Assembly: GCA_036345935.2 (NCBI GenBank)
Contig: JADWOT020000002.1
Span: forward strand, 18,130,754 to 18,194,753
Reading direction: 5' to 3'
Length of the DNA stretch: 64,000 nt
DNA from: Taenia hydatigena
Lineage: Eukaryota > Platyhelminthes > Cestoda > Cyclophyllidea > Taeniidae
The notes under the pieces were generated by a model. The model ran no database searches. It saw only the letters and a program-made list of their open reading frames with translations, and was not told the DNA's origin. A program made the position numbers and the translations under genes. Positions within the stretch are counted from its first letter, which is position 1; the number at the start of each line of letters is the position of its first letter. Positions 24,462 through 39,500 of this stretch are shown piece by piece.

Positions 24462-27400
24462 TTGGTCCGCCATTTAGGAGCCTGTTGGTGTAATTATCAC
24501 GTCATATCTAAACGTTAATATGAGGGCAGGCATTTCGGCCCCATCTAGAGAATGACAGGAGCGAGAAGCTTGTCGAGATTAACTCTTTTTCTTTGACTCT
24601 ATACGAAATGATAGGAAATGTATTTGTCAAACACGCTTAAGTAGTATTTCTTATATAATCACAAAAATGGGGGATCTGGGACACGAAACCATGAAAATAA
24701 TGGTAGCAAGCAGGAATATTCTACGACTTTACGAATTTAAAATGATAGAATCAACTACTGTGTACCACCTGGACCATTAATTGGCAAAGGTTTTTCTGCG
24801 GCATAAAATTGTGCATCACAAACACATATGCGAACTTATTAATATACAGAAATCAAACCCATATACAGTACATGAAGTTCATACGCATGTCCTACCAGAA
24901 TGCGCTACCCATCAACGACAAGCAAACTTTCACTTCACAGTCGCAATTCACCACCTGATTCCCTCTGCTCTTCACAACTGACATGCCATGCTGATGCTCA
25001 TATTGCAGTGCCGCATCATTACTAATAAGCTAAGCAAAACCATGTACGCAAATTGTCTGCAGTCATGCCATCTAAGCTTGACAGTTGGATTCGAGCACAG
25101 TGAACTAGTTACTAGCAAAGGCAGAACAATTAACTGCTTAGGGTGCTAGCATAACTTATTTCACAAAACTTGAGTAGCAATTCAGTGGTAGATCAAAAAT
25201 CAACAGGAAAGGGTAAATTGTGAAATGGTGGATAGAAAGGTAGTCAATGTTTCCACCTAGCGATAGAGTATTGGTGTGACTACGGTGTAATCATAAACAC
25301 AAACAGTAATTAGCTAATAACCACCAGTTTTAAATCTTTACCCTTTGAGATCGTGTGACATGCACATCAAGTCTTAGATCATGACAATGAAAAGTGGGTA
25401 TAAGAGGGTTTGCAGGCTGCAGGGTGATTTACTGACTACACCGTGGCTTAAAATGGCTCAGGAAGATAGGAAAAGAAATATGGAAAATAGTATTGTTTGT
25501 CAAATACTTAGTCGCGCATGCTCACCAGAGTTAAAACATACCTTCTACTACATCACTTTCCACAGCTCTCACGGCGGTCACCAAAATCACGAGACTAATT
25601 TGAAGAACGCTCTTCAACGTCTTGAATGTTTTGAACTCACAAATCACAGCATTTCTTTGCAAACGATCCACGCACAAATCAGCCCATGAGATATCTTGAC
25701 CTTGATCCACAAATCCGCTTTGATGGAAACGTCGCGTGCATCCCGTGAAGGTTTGCATGAGTAAAACTAACATACGCTCTTCAAGCCTGTAATCACTGAG
25801 GCGCCCTAAGGCGTAATTTTGGCAAAATCCAATGCGGCTTCACGCCATGAATACACAGGTTGAGGTCCGTTTTGCGTTAACATTTGCAATTTTGGTCAAG
25901 AGGTCCTTAGTAAATGGCATCATCTGGAGAGTGTTTTGTCGTTTAGGCAACTAACTTTACTGACAAAATGAGGCGTCCCAGCCGCAAACCAGTATTTAAG
26001 TCCACACAAAATTTCTTGATAACCTACTAGAGGCAACAGTTTTCACATAATTTTACTTAATGCGAAACGAGGTTTGTGCTCATTCCCGCTTAACTCATAT
26101 CATATGCTGCCTCTTTTTAGACAAGCATAAATCGACATATGAATTGTAAATATTTGGGTTTGTATTGCGTCCCCCTAAAGGTGTACTTTACTTAGAGTTA
26201 AAACAGGACGTTCGGGCTCGAAGAATGATATGTACATCATCGTTTATTCTCAGCAGCTACTCTTCTGAAGGCAAAGCCATGACTCTTACCATCAAACACT
26301 TTGCCCTCTGCAGCTGTTTTACTTAGTCTTTCCACAGAAAGCCCAGGTTAATTCGGTAAAAAATAGGTTGTGTTCATACAACCTACCTCGACACACTTTG
26401 AAGTGACTTTGAAACCGTCATTTGATCCTTTGCAGCTTTCTGTCCCTTGACAATTTAAAAATATCCACTTGTGCTCAACGTCTTGTACCCTGTTGGTAAT
26501 TTTTCATCATTAGTCATGTACTGTATACTTATTTCCTGCAACACATTTAAAATTTCTTTAAATCTTCGCTTTCCCAGTTGTTGATTTTGTGTTAATGCGA
26601 AAAATTCTTCTTGTAAAATCAGAGATTTCTACGCTGAAACTTCAACACAATGGATCTTTTACCGCTCTTTAAACGTTTTGATAGATACGCCTTCACATCT
26701 CGCCATTCTTGGTCGAGTCGTTACTCCACTATGTCACTAAGAGCATTCGATTCCTATCATCTGCTTGTTCTTACCATTTTACGATTTTTTATGAATGTTA
26801 AGACCGACAACTAATACAGATGATTGATGATGTAATTTCTTTTATGCTATGACATTCATTGAAGCTTTCTTTCATCCCATTATATGATCCAACGCAGTCC
26901 AGAGCATTCGAAATGCCAAAATAGCTCTCTTGTCACTCGTCAGTGCGAAAACGTTAGGGAAGACACAAGATAAAAGCCCAAAATCAATACTATCTCTTGA
27001 ACAAGGTGCCACATTTAGCCAATTGCACGGGAGAGAGTACCCCCACATTCACGAAACAAGTGGTCTTGCAACATAAAAAAGATAAAGAAAATAGTCATAT
27101 TCTTTTAATTCACAGCGTTTAAAGCATTTGATTGTGTGTGAGATAAAATAGTCTGTAAATGGCCCCACAGCTTGGTCGACATCCAAGCACTCCTTCCTTG
27201 GCTTTTCCTATGTTCGTTCTGTATAGCATTGGTGCAGCATTTAATCCCTTTCATCCAGACCTGCTGTTTTGTGAGCTCGTTGACATGAAACTAAGGCTTG
27301 GTATAATAACAAAGAATCCGATGACGTTAAATTGAATTCAGATTCGAGTTTATCCCACTAATCAAGATCTACTGAGTTTTATTCCACAAATGTTGAAACT

Positions 27401-29606
27401 AATGACTGAACCAGACAGTTGGTGATGTGCTTTTGTTTGCATTACAGCATTCTTTCAAGTTTCTTTCAACCCGTCTTTTGATTTTATCACAGTTTGCAGC
27501 TCCGGGTAAACAATACCAGCTCTCCTGTCACTCAATACGACAAAAACATTGCGATAGGCTCAAAGTATAAACTGTTATCTTTTTGTAAAATAGACGTAAG
27601 GATTTTTGCTGCATATGGATTGAAGAGGTCTCCAACGCTGAAATTTAAATCCAGTTAATGGTAAATGGAAGTGGTAATATATATGACAAGCAGACAAAGG
27701 ACAATCACTGAAACTAAAATCAAATGCCTTAATGTGTAAGGAAATTATTAAATTGCCACTTTCTCCTTTCCGTCACAGTGAAATAGTTTACCTTAAAACT
27801 TTATCCAGACCATTGTTGATGTGACAGTTATCATTTTTATTGCTAGTGCGTGATCTGCGGAAACACTTTAGCCTTTGCTTTTTTGATTTTAGCGTAATGG
27901 ATGTCAATCCACATTCTTCGTTGAAGCTGAAACGATTCCATTGCTTATTTCCACCAATAAATGCGATTGTCCAACACCCCCTATCTTCTAAACATCCGGA
28001 TCATCGTCCTCTAATCATCTGCGTCATGGACATCTCAACTCTGAACAGATGTGATGACTAGTAATGTCAAGTCCATTTTTAGTAGTGTATGCGCTTACAT
28101 TTTGAAGAAAAGCACTGCACAAGCCTCAGAGGGTAGTCACAGACTATTGTAACTGCTTCTTTATTTTCTTATTATATTCTTCTATAGTAGCTTGCAATGC
28201 GTTTCAGAACACTTGCGCAGTAACAATGGGAGCGGATTATTCTCCTGAGGACATACTTAGCGCCCCTTATCAAGCCTTCTTAAGAGAGGTTTGGAGAGAA
28301 TCAGTAACGACAAACAAGAAAAGAACTGTATCGCATTGCTTTTCATCCGGATAAACAAAACTTAATTAACGTAAATTGCTCTTAAAAAGACACCTTTTGT
28401 AGTCAATGAATCTTGGATATTTGCTTATGTATGTAGTTCACCGTGCCAGATTGCCCCTTAAAGTCATATTGGAAAAACTGGAATAGTAGCGCATGCCTTC
28501 AGGGTGACTGCCCTTACTCCAAGGAGCCACTACAACAGTTCATGAAACGATCGTATTAAACTAGCGTTAGTGATGTGACATAACGCTCAATTTTAGTAAT
28601 TATCTGGACCTGGAGATCAGTGTGGTAATTAGCGGTAGAAAATGGAGTGCTTTTTAGTCAAACAACTCCGTTTTAATACTATTCGACTTGCACCCTAGAC
28701 AAAAGCACACCGTTTGCTTTGCTAACTAAGCTGAGATGTACTCCGACGTTAATTGTGGCAAAAGTAGTCTTAGAACCAGAGATGGTGCCAGTCTCACTTA
28801 AAAATCTGGGCACCAAATATCCACAGATGCAAGAATATAGCTATAGCTTTGAGTTCTAACACAGGTAGGCTGCACTTGACTCCTGTATGAGTAGCTGTGG
28901 TTTTGATACAAAGGTGGTATTACATCAATTTGGGCAAAAATTGCGATTGCCACGGTTACTATACGCTGCCATTCTGCAACTAGGGAGGATCAAGGGTGTG
29001 CCGTCGTGGCGAACCTCGTGATCATGCCTTATGGCATACATAGCTGAGTCTGAACATGTAGCGGAAGACGTTCATTCACAGTTATGACAAGCTAGGTCTT
29101 AATGAGCACATTCGTTTGCTTGTGCGAAGTTAATGAACTGCAATGTATTTCCTTTGTTAAAAGCTAGACATTCACAATCGTGGGCCAGGCACTACCTAAT
29201 GGGAAAAAAGGAGGAGAATTTAAGCGAAAACAAGCTTTTATTAAATGCCTTAGAACGGATTTACAAGTTGGAGATGTAACAACGTTATAAGCATTGAATT
29301 TAGCCCAGCGACTGCTGGTTAGGTCCTCAAAGCGTAGCACGACTTCTCTAGCTGCATTCAGTGAGGAAACACTTAAAGCCGTGAGTTGATGTTCAACTAA
29401 AACTCAACTGAAAGTGCTACCACCCCTCTTGCCTGCGTCGAATGAAGCCCAAATCACATTTTTTAAGGCATAGCATATAATATTAAAAATATTTACTTTG
29501 CATATTGGTTTCACAGACGATTAGTTGTAAAGTGAATGGAAAAGCACTCTCCAAGCATATCAGGAGGCTAGAAAACGTCCAGCTAAACGTAATTTCTCTT
29601 TTAAGC
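24462..29606. other. Long gene-free stretch
   Basis: Very AT-rich in its middle part (about 26-28 kb). Frames such as 25381-25689 (+) and 27840-28061 (+) show no motifs. The end, 29242-29237 on the minus strand, holds an AATAAA that could serve the MARCH gene. Confidence 0.5.
29237..29242 (-). terminator. Possible poly(A) signal of the MARCH gene
   Basis: AATAAA on the minus strand, about 365 bp downstream of the predicted stop. It is the first perfect hexamer I noticed. Confidence 0.3.
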
Positions 29607-30373
29607 TTAAGCCTTCGCAGTTCGACGCGATCTCGCAATTCGCCTTTTGGAAGGTTCTTGCACTACGCAGACGTATTTTGCTCGATACGAGGCTTTAGTT
29701 AATCTACACCAGACTGATATCCAAAAGACGGCAGCCTTGACGAAGCCGTAAATAATGAGGCTAATTAATCCAGGGAAGGAAAGTGAGCACAAAAGTCCTG
29801 AGGGAGCATTAGCGAAGGCGGCAATACTCGAGCAAATCAACCAGCTTATGGGGAGCAGCGCGAAGGTTTCAAAGGCGTAGAAATTCCACTGAAAGGAAAA
29901 ATTACCATTGGTCACCTTCTACGAAAACGGCCCGATCGTGTAGATTGCGCTAATGGTGCATGAGTGCATAGCGGATGGTTTTCATCAAAACAGAAGGACG
30001 TATGACTATTGGCTACTCTGCAAGAAATTGTTTGAAACATAGATTCACTGATGAAAGAGTACGCTGTCTAATATGTATGCTCAAGGCACCCCTTTACTTT
30101 CCGGAGCCATATTTCTTCGTTCTGCCTGGCCTGTCTGCGCACGCTATACCTGAAATGGCACAGCTCACATTTCTTCGACCGACTGACTTCGGTCCAGTGT
30201 TGAATACACCACTGATGGACATATTTCATGCTTCCGTCACACAGGCACGGCGCAATTAACTGTCCACGAGAGTCCGAATTCCGATCATTCGTAGTTTTAC
30301 CTGGTTCATAGCATATTCGGCAAAAAGGAGCAGCATAAGCAGAAATGTCGTGCGGAGACCCAGTTCTTTGCAT
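29607..30373 (-). CDS. MARCH-type membrane-bound RING-CH E3 ubiquitin ligase, two exons
   Basis: Exon 1 is 30373-30098 (92 codons) and exon 2 is 29888-29607 (93 codons and stop), joined by a 209-bp intron with donor AAA|GTAAAG and acceptor TTTTCCTTTCAG|TGG. The phases fit and give LRK-W, a junction sequence seen in the family. The predicted 185-residue protein has a full RING-CH (RINGv) zinc finger: C18-x2-C21, C43-x-C45-x7-H53-x2-C56, C69-x2-C72, with the diagnostic His at the fifth ligand and the W(55)..W(60) pair. Two hydrophobic segments follow at about 101-118 and 124-152, then a basic tail. MARCH enzymes sit in endomembranes with both ends in the cytosol and attach ubiquitin to membrane proteins, routing them to lysosomes or degradation. 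The start was placed at 30373 because a pyrimidine-rich acceptor (TTTTGCGCAG) lies 10 bp upstream, so the leader is spliced. The upstream in-frame ATG at 30514 would add 47 basic, unlikely residues across that acceptor. Confidence 0.8.
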
Positions 30374-30386
30374 GTTTTTAGTTCTG
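30374..30386 (-). promoter_or_regulatory. Splice acceptor in the leader of the MARCH gene
   Basis: A pyrimidine-rich run ending TTTTGCGCAG stands 10 bp before the chosen start codon. It fits either a 5'-UTR intron or a spliced-leader trans-splice site, as flatworms use both. The sequence cannot tell which. Confidence 0.4.
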
Positions 30387-30514
30387 CGCAAAATTAGGTA
30401 GATAGACGAGAAGAAGTGATAAAATAGGTAGAGAAGAATGACTGAGGCGTGTCGTCGCCTGCAACGGAACCTCGAATGAAGCGACGCACGATATGCTAAA
30501 CTGATCACCCACAA

Positions 30515-33500
30515 ATCAGTTGAATCCTGTTGATCGCTTCCCTTCCTCCGGGTTTTTTTCTAATATCGATCCTCTGTTACAAAGGTTTCTAGATGTAAAA
30601 GAATCTCATACCAATCAAATTGCATATCTCTATCATCTACAAAGCTCGCCACCTCGCATTAAGTTGGCTCAAAGCCTTCCCTTTATAAGCGTTAAAGGAG
30701 CGACTACCTAAGTTTACAAACCATTTGTCCTTCGTATAACTTTAGCTATCCTTATCTCCACTTCATTGAGATGACAATGAGGCAACAGTGAAATGGGAGA
30801 TTATTAGAACTTAATGTGCTTTGCTAAGCGGTTGCAGATAAATCAACCTAAAGCCATAAGCGGTTTAGTAAGATCGCGAAATCGGAGACGTGGTCACTGT
30901 CAGCCAAAACGTCCCATGCTCGACATGTGGACTTGTAAGGTGTCATTTTCTGTGTGCTGCATTAATCGTGGAATAAAATGTGTGATGGATTAAACATGTG
31001 CCTTCACTATTCTCTCAGACGGCTTATATTATTAGTAGGCAAGCATATGCAACGCTACGACCAATTTTTTAAGTAAGTAAGTAATTTCGAAAAGCTAATG
31101 CCAATGTAACATTAATTTGGGTCGAATAATTATTGAAAATAAACTAAAACCCATATAAAACTACTTGACCTTTAAATTGATTCATTTAGTTAAAACAATA
31201 TTAAATATGCTGCTGTCAGCCCGTGGTGCGTAATGGTACCATCGCTTCAAGTGTTTGGTAGCTATACTGCTGCATTACACGGTAATGGGATCCAAGAATT
31301 GTAGGTCTCTTCGAAATTGAGTCCAAATTAGTGTTTTGAGTCTTGTTCATAATTATCACTTGCAATGCGTAAATGGACTCAGCAATGTGAGAGATGCTAA
31401 ATATGATGCCCCGTTCTGCAAATAACTGAAAATGCTAATTAGAGCAAAAAAAGTGTTCTTGCACGAATCCCATACTAGCTCATGAATGACAGTCGTTCAA
31501 ACAGCAGTGGAGGGAAAGGTAGACCGATTAGTTGATCTGGTAGAGAATCGAACACATGATTAATCGGGGATTAAAGGATTAAAGACATAAGTTTCTAAGT
31601 TAATAAATATTTGGATGATGAACCGATTCTCATGTGAATAATTAGAATACTTAATTATCAACGTATGATTTTGATGTTTGTTTGTTCATTGCAATAGAGA
31701 TTGATTAAATAGCGCAAAATAAGCATGTTTAGGGCTTCACTTTTAAGTGCTTAACCAAAAATGTTGCCGTTTTATTTAAACCTGGAATAGTTTTAATGAT
31801 TGAGCACTTCGACAAGACTGAATTAGTGCTCCCACATTGACATTAAGATGAAACCAGGGTTGCAACAATTATTACAATTGCACCTAAAATATCATAAATA
31901 AATTGCGATGCCACATTTAAGGTCTTATTCTAGAGTATAAGCATCGTCGATGTAAGTGTCATTGTACGTCAGAAAAAAAACACTCCGCGTCTCCTTAGCG
32001 GTTACTGCAGCTCATAACGCGAGTTCCTATAATGAAACACGATACTAACAATGCGTCGGATAAACCAAGTTACATTCCAACTTCGCACGGTACCAATTCG
32101 TACTACTGATACATAGGGTTCTAGTGTTAATGGCAGGAATGATTCACTCATAGACAAATTGCAAATCCCTCTTGAAGACCAGGCCCTCAGCTTCAGTGAG
32201 AGCCGTGAATGTGACATATATTTCCACCGCAAAGCCTTTTCTAGGCAGCGCAAATGCTTTAGTCTCGGAGAAGGGAAGCTGTCGCAATGCGTGGTTGATA
32301 TTATCTCTGGTATTTATTTGCAAACCCTCCAACATAAGATGCCGCAAACACTATTTTAAAAAGGAGAATCCACCCCTCAAAAATAGCAAGGCCATTACTC
32401 TAGCGTTTTGTCGATTCCTGGGCGCACATAGAATGCGACGAAGCTGATGAGCCAAATCTGGCCCCACCTAGCAAACGCCAACTTCAAATTTTCAATGCTT
32501 CATTTCGCATTTGTTGACGTCTTGATCAAGCAGGGCCAAACAACTTGTGATCACATACAAACCTGCCGCACAAATCAACGATGGTCTTCATTAACAATGT
32601 AAACGGAGCTGCTTAAAAGTTAACACCCATTCCATAGCCGGTGTCGGCGGCGGTGTGTCTGACGGTTGCGTCCACACTTGAACGACTTTTAGGCATGAAG
32701 AAATCAAGAGGTTGCTGGATTCTGATTCATTTTGCTTTAGGCTTTTCTGTCAAATCCTCTTCTTTCACATAGTCATCAATTCGAAACGCCTTGTGGCAGA
32801 TTCTACCCTGGCAACCTGCCTATCGCTGATATCGTTAGTGTAAAAAGATGAGCACCTTCCTTTCATTAACATAATAGCCACAGCGTCCATCGCAATCCAC
32901 ACCACAAAGAAATGGCGCAAATAATAGCCAAAATATGAATGAAAAAGGGTAAATGATGGACAGACGAACAAAAGGGAACGACGAAGCACGTCAAGCTGCA
33001 GGCCATGATCGCGGTAATTGGTGTGAGGATGTGACCTAATCGATTACTTTGTCACTTGAAAATCAGCTGCTGGTCATTCTCAGATTGCACGTACAAAGCA
33101 TGCAGTTAGGAGGAAGTGAATGTTGCCGTCACAACAGAAGCAAACTTAACACTTATTTCTCATTGCATTTTTATCGCAAATCCGAGCATTGTAGGGCGAA
33201 CACCTGGGGAATAACATTAGCGATAGCTGTTGTCAAATGCAGCGGATGCACTCGTAGTGCATCACATCCTGACAGTGACTTCTGGTGGCACGAGATCCTT
33301 GGGCATACCTCTGCTAATAGCCGCCGCAGTCATACTAAGGCCATTATGCCTACTAATTACCTATTTCCTATGTAATTATGAAGGAGGTAAATAATTTAAA
33401 GCCATTTCTATGCGATGATGCAAGCTAATTATAGGAGGAAGGAGGATATCGCAAGCAGCATCTGAAGGCGATAGGTGATGAGATTTGATTAGTAAGTAAG

Positions 33501-36500
33501 AAGTATGACAACGAGAAATTAGGCACCAGACAACCCCATACTGTCTATCATTTCAGTAGCGTTGACATTCCACCCCAAAGTGCAGTCGCGAAGACTGTCA
33601 GCTGTGAATGCAGGCTATGCGTAACAGGTGTGAATAAAAAGCATTAACAGTCCTGTTAAGTAGCATTTTCTCATCTATCCAACTCGTGTCACGGAGCCAG
33701 GCAAGATTCACGATTGTTGGACTTACTCGTGTTCTCGGTCATTAGATTATTTTTTGTCCGTCAAATTAACGAACCTTATTTTTGCTTATTACGTTTTTAT
33801 TAGTAATGAATGATTTTTACAAAAATTGTTGCCAAAGCTTATGAGATGTTTTCTTTCCTAAGATATTGACTTTTGTAAGGTGGAGCGCGTTAGACTATGT
33901 CGGATATGTCTCATCAATTGTGCCACTTTCTTTGTGTTATTTGAAATTGACAAAGCGTCAACCTGTAAGCATTGCAGGCATGTGAAGAGAAGAGGTGATC
34001 CCTTGAGGTTATTGTTTTCACTTCACGTTGAGAGCTTGTGCATTATAAGCATTGGGCCTTGAGGTTTAACACTAATGTAAAGCGATCGAAAAATTAATCC
34101 ATTTGACCGTAGGATATAGCCGAATTTAATCAACTCCTGACTATGTACAGCGCTTGCATTTGACTCGCTTCTGCCTAAAGTCAAATAGGATGGAGGATTG
34201 GCTCAGAGCATTGATATACACTTTTCTGACCAGCTGTCTTCGCAATTTAATCGCATCGGCGAAAAGAATGGCTTGGCTGCCAGCGCTATTTGAGTGGAAG
34301 ACAATGCTGGTATCTTGTTGGATTGTCGGTAAAAATTCGGACAGTAACAATAAAGGAATTGCATTATTCAAGATTTTGGGGCAGTGAAAGAGGTCTCTTG
34401 CTCAGACAATTGTGACTGGGGCGTGTTTTGCAGTGGAAGAGGATTACATCTTCTACAACCATGACGATTCGTTGGTCGCATAGGGGTAAGTTTGTGGCGT
34501 TTAATAACCAGAGGGCGAGGGAGGTGAAATTATCCGTGAGCACCCATCTGATTGTTTAAAAGTGAAATGGTCAGTGCCTGCTGCTTACTGCTTGCGTTAT
34601 CGGGCTGAGCTAATGTGTTAGAGTTGTTTTATGCATGCACTGAGTGTAGGTGATGGGTGCACCAATAGTTTCTTTGCAAGTCACCATTCCTGGGGTTAAA
34701 AACAAGAAGAAAATTGTGTTCATGAAACCGCTATTTTACTGGGTTTCAAATATTTTGTTGAATGTCAGTGTTGGGCTAGCAGCTACCCCGGCGCATAAGT
34801 TTGCGATTACAGTATCATTGCATTTGTGGTATGGAGGCAGATGTGTAGGTGGAACACATTGACACATCTAATCCTTCCCACCGGCTGTGAGGGACGAAAT
34901 TATCCCAGCTGCATTCCCCACCGCTGCTCACTCGACTATGATATTTAAGTGTGGGCGTTTGACCGCTTGAACTAGGTGTTAATAGAGAAGAAGCAGACGA
35001 CATATCAGCGAAGATTCTTAAATCCTTTTACCTATAACTAATACTGATAGACGAGATGTTGCTCAAATTTTTCACTGTAAGCAAACGTTTGAATTCTACA
35101 GATTTCAAGGATACTTCTGCAGCGAAGTGAGTTTTTTCTCGACAAGCTCAAGCAGCTAAACCTTTGTCGCAATTTGAGCTGAAGTGTATTTGGCGCATCT
35201 GTTCCTCCGCACACATTTAAAAGGTCAGGATTAATCGCGTCTGCATCATCTCATACTGCCATCCTATTACAGCCTTCGGATGCGGTTGTTTGAGCACTGC
35301 AACCAGAAGCCTCCCGCAATGGGAGCACACGGAAAGATTTGCCTATTTCGATAGTACCATATTGTAATGTTCCACTGTCTTTCTTCGTTGACTAAATAAG
35401 ACTTGTAATAGGGTAGAGTGAACTAGTCTCAGCTGGTTAAGCGTCACCGGTTACCTTAGCTTAGCCCAGCGTAACAACATGAATGCGACGTAATGTGGAC
35501 GAGGCGATACAAAGAGAAAAGAGGGCGTAGATTTATCAACTGTTTAAAATGTCACTGACATGCAACATAACCCTTTTGTCATTGCCAAATCAACCAGCCA
35601 ACTACCTCAAGCTCGGCAAATCAGATCATGTTTAACCTGTATCTAGCCATGATAGCACGAAATGGCTTTAAGAATTAGCCTTGTTGAAAGCATCGAAATA
35701 ACCTTCTTTTACAAAAATTAGTTACCGTTTGTAATCGTTTCCTCTCAAGTGCATCGTCACCCTCAAAGTATATTCAATCTCATGTCCTCTGAGCCTAACC
35801 CTAGCAATCAGCATATCATTGTGCAATTTCCTGTCCCCATTCCCCCTCGCATTAACACCTCCAAGTAGGCCAAGTCGGCTGCAATTACTGCCTCCAGCCT
35901 TAGTATTTTTTCGTCTATATTGCCCTTGCATCCTTTAAATTCGCATTAGGTGGCACCACCTCGTTCCTTTTGTGAAGTCTTTCATACAAATCAAGCCATT
36001 TATCCACCAAATTGCAAATAGCGCTGAATTAGCCACGGGTTACCCATTTAAATGCCCAACATTCTATCACGCCTTTTCTCCGTACGGCAATAATAAGCTA
36101 TATTCACTCAACCAACACTCAAACTTCTTAGCGAAGTAGCAGCGCACCAAGGCTTCCACCCCATGTAAAAGCTCGTTATTGAAGACCATGGCAGACTTTA
36201 ATCAGATTCATTTGAGTACATAGTTTTATTACTTCTCATTCACAACGAGTGCAATGTCCGATGTATGACAAATTGCAGTAGTTCTGTGGCATTCATCGGA
36301 CAGATTGTGCAGTCGTAGCAGTCAAGCACAATTAAATTACACATGCGGCTGAATTAGTTATACATGCGCAACTGATACTTGGCATTTAGAAAACTTATAG
36401 TGAATTTTTTTTGAATGCGCTGCACACAGCACTCCGCACACCCTTTAACGCATAGGTTCAGCATTATGGGAAAATGGGTATCAATGTGCATGGGTTTGCG

Positions 36501-39500
36501 GCCTTGGTTCTGTTCCTGTAAAAGCAAGGAAAAGAAGCGTTACTAAGAGTTTACTTGCTTCTTATGATATCAAATTGATTTACGAGCATTTTAAAGGGAA
36601 CGTCACGAAGACCATGGTGAAAGCAGCCGGTTGTGATGCTTGTTCAGCCTAGTGCATGTCCTAATGTGTTAACTCACGATGGTGGAAATGAGCCATGCTG
36701 ATACGGTGTACCTTCAGCTCCGGATTGCTAGACCCTCTTCATCGCATTTTACTAGTCTACATTTCGCCTACTTCAAGTCATCAACCTACTTCGCGACCCA
36801 TTTGTGCAATCCTATGCAACGAGATCGCTTCGCTTTTTATGGCTTCGTACTGTCCTTCATTGCGTGGAGTAGAATGATTTTCACCGTAATGGGTTATGCA
36901 ATGCTAAAATAATACACAATGCAGCAATAATCCCTTTGTAGTTTACCTATCGCATCGTCGCGTATCTCACTGCAATTCTTTTGCTGCTTTCCCATCTGCC
37001 GTCCATCCAAAGTGAGAGCACCTAAATGCCAGTGGGAAGCAATAAAACGACGAATCAGATAATGTTTAAGATTATTGGTGAAAAAGGATGAAATGGGCAA
37101 GATTTATCGTTTTCAAATAGAGTTTTCGCGTCCAAAGAATTTGACAATGGATGGAGAAGGCCAAAACAAATTCGAATCTTCTCCTTGGCGTCTGCAGCTG
37201 CCAATAGTCCAAAGCTTGTGGCATCTCTTTTAATCGCAGCACGTGCTCTGGGGTACTTTGTCTTCCTGATTCTGCGTTGGGTATGAAAACATCTGTCGAA
37301 ACCCTCTACGTACAATAAGCATTTCAAATATTGGCGCGCTGCCTAAAGGATGTCACTGGCGCAATAATTGCGGTGCTTTTGACCTCAATTATGTGATGGG
37401 TTTAAACGAGTGTTTTGAGCTGATCATGTCGAGCAGGACATCTTTAATTGTAAGATATTCTATAGGTTATCAAATTGTTATGATAAGTCAGTGCTTGACT
37501 CTCTCATCTACTTCACGACGAGTTGGCTGTTGCGAGACCGGTTATCACCATAATGCCAGCTTCAAACCTTTATACGGCTGTGGATTTTATTAATGTCTAG
37601 GTCGAAATAGCATATTCCTTGTGAATTTTAGAAGTGGTAATTGAAAAGGCACTACAACAGATTGAGATGCAAGAGAAAATATGTGTTTTCCATCAGCAGC
37701 AGTCCAACAAAAGTGTAAATTACAAGTTTTGTGCTAAACACTGGGTTAAACCGCATCCCCTCCACTAAGGTATCTTTCCCTCCTAAGCGACAAATGCATG
37801 TACTTCAAATTTAATAAGGCTATTGTTTTATAACGGTTTACCTTTTTTGAAAAAAAATTATCAAATTCATCCCCATTATGGTCCAGTCTATGAGTGTTCG
37901 CAATTTATTCAGGGACTTTGTTGCGAAACAATTTGTCATCCATCCTACATGTCATGTGAGAGAGCCAAAAGGTATCGAGGAAAATGATGCTGCAATCACC
38001 TGTAGCTTTGCTCCTCCTATGACTTCCTCACATCATTGGGTAAGTCTGCATTAACTATTTAAGTCATCTACTTTATTCTGTTTATGGAGTTAGCTTAAGT
38101 AGAACACATTGAGGGGTGTGGCAGGTTCAGGCTCAATAGCAACCCTACACTTTGCCTGGCCCAATCAGTTCACGGTATCGCCTTTGGTAAAGTAAAGCAT
38201 CAAAAAACAAAAGTTACGCAGATTAGCTTTGGGCGGGTTTGGCTCACCAGCTTTGTCATAAATCATGTGCTACAAGGAATTGACAAGACGTTAACGCATG
38301 TACTCGCCAGCACACATTTCTTTTGCTACCCTATTCTAAAGCTATGGTATCTGCGCTGCTTAAAGGAGGCATTACAGTGGAAGGAGGCGCCATAGTGACT
38401 GTTCACACTTCCACAAGTAGCATTAAGTCCTCGATAAAACGAAATTGGGTGGAACTTTAATAGCCAAGAGTTAAAGAAATGCAGATGAATCTACTTTGGA
38501 CTTCGCGACTCTTTAAAATCAAAAGTGTCTTAAGCTTTAGCTGTGGCGAAATATGGAGTCGCAAACCTCTTCCTGTACTCCCTGAAAGCTTGTGGAGGGA
38601 TCGCATGTGTGTTTATTTGTGTAGGAGAAAATAAAGCGTTGAAATGGCAAGTGTTTATTGAGGAGGGTTTTGATTTAACTGCAACTGATTTCCTTCGAAC
38701 TAAATTAAATTTGCCTACAAATCTTATTTTAGGATTTTAATAAGTTTAATTGAAATCCATAGCGCAAGAAGTGCCATGTGCAGCTAAATTTTTGAGGACA
38801 CGCATTGCCTAAACTTGAGTAGCATATCATTCCGGTTAATTAACCGCCATAATAGTTAATGAGCAAGAAATAAAAGCGCTTCCATCCCGATGAGAGTACC
38901 TCGGGGCGTTGGATTTCAAGGTCTAGAGTCTCCTTTTTGTAGTATGTACGAGTCAAGGCCTGATCGCGCGAAAACGCTTCTCGATGAAGTACTAACAGAA
39001 GGTAGGAAAGTGGCCAGAATTTACATGATACGCTACTGTAAGTAACTGCTTTTTGTCCATTGTGAGCAGTTTATACGTAGAATAATGTGCTAAAGTAATG
39101 GGTGAGGGAAGTGACTAATAACCGACTATTTTGAATGCAGGTATAAGAGGATCTTGATATAATTATCTGCGATGAAGGAAAAACGAGCTTTGGTCAAGTA
39201 AAAGGTCAATATTATGATGGACCACTGTCTTCAAGTCCGTAGTGGGACAGTATACTGTAACTGCACCGGAGAGGTTAAAATCACAATGAAGAAGAAGCAG
39301 TGGGCTTCACTCAAAGTACACGGGATAGAGTGCGGAAGGTGGATGCCTGTGCTGTGTAGTGGAAGTCAATTTTCAGAATGTCGAATATTCTTAATGATAA
39401 AACGGCAAAAGAGGAAGTGTGACCTTTTTTGAATCAGTTGCTAATGGTATGTTTGTTTTATTTGGCGCTGCAATGAAGGAGACTCCTGTGCTTCCACATC

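Noticed and set aside
32002..32447. Overlapping frames on both strands near 32.2 kb
   Set aside because: Protein-like pieces are broken over two frames and no family was recognised.
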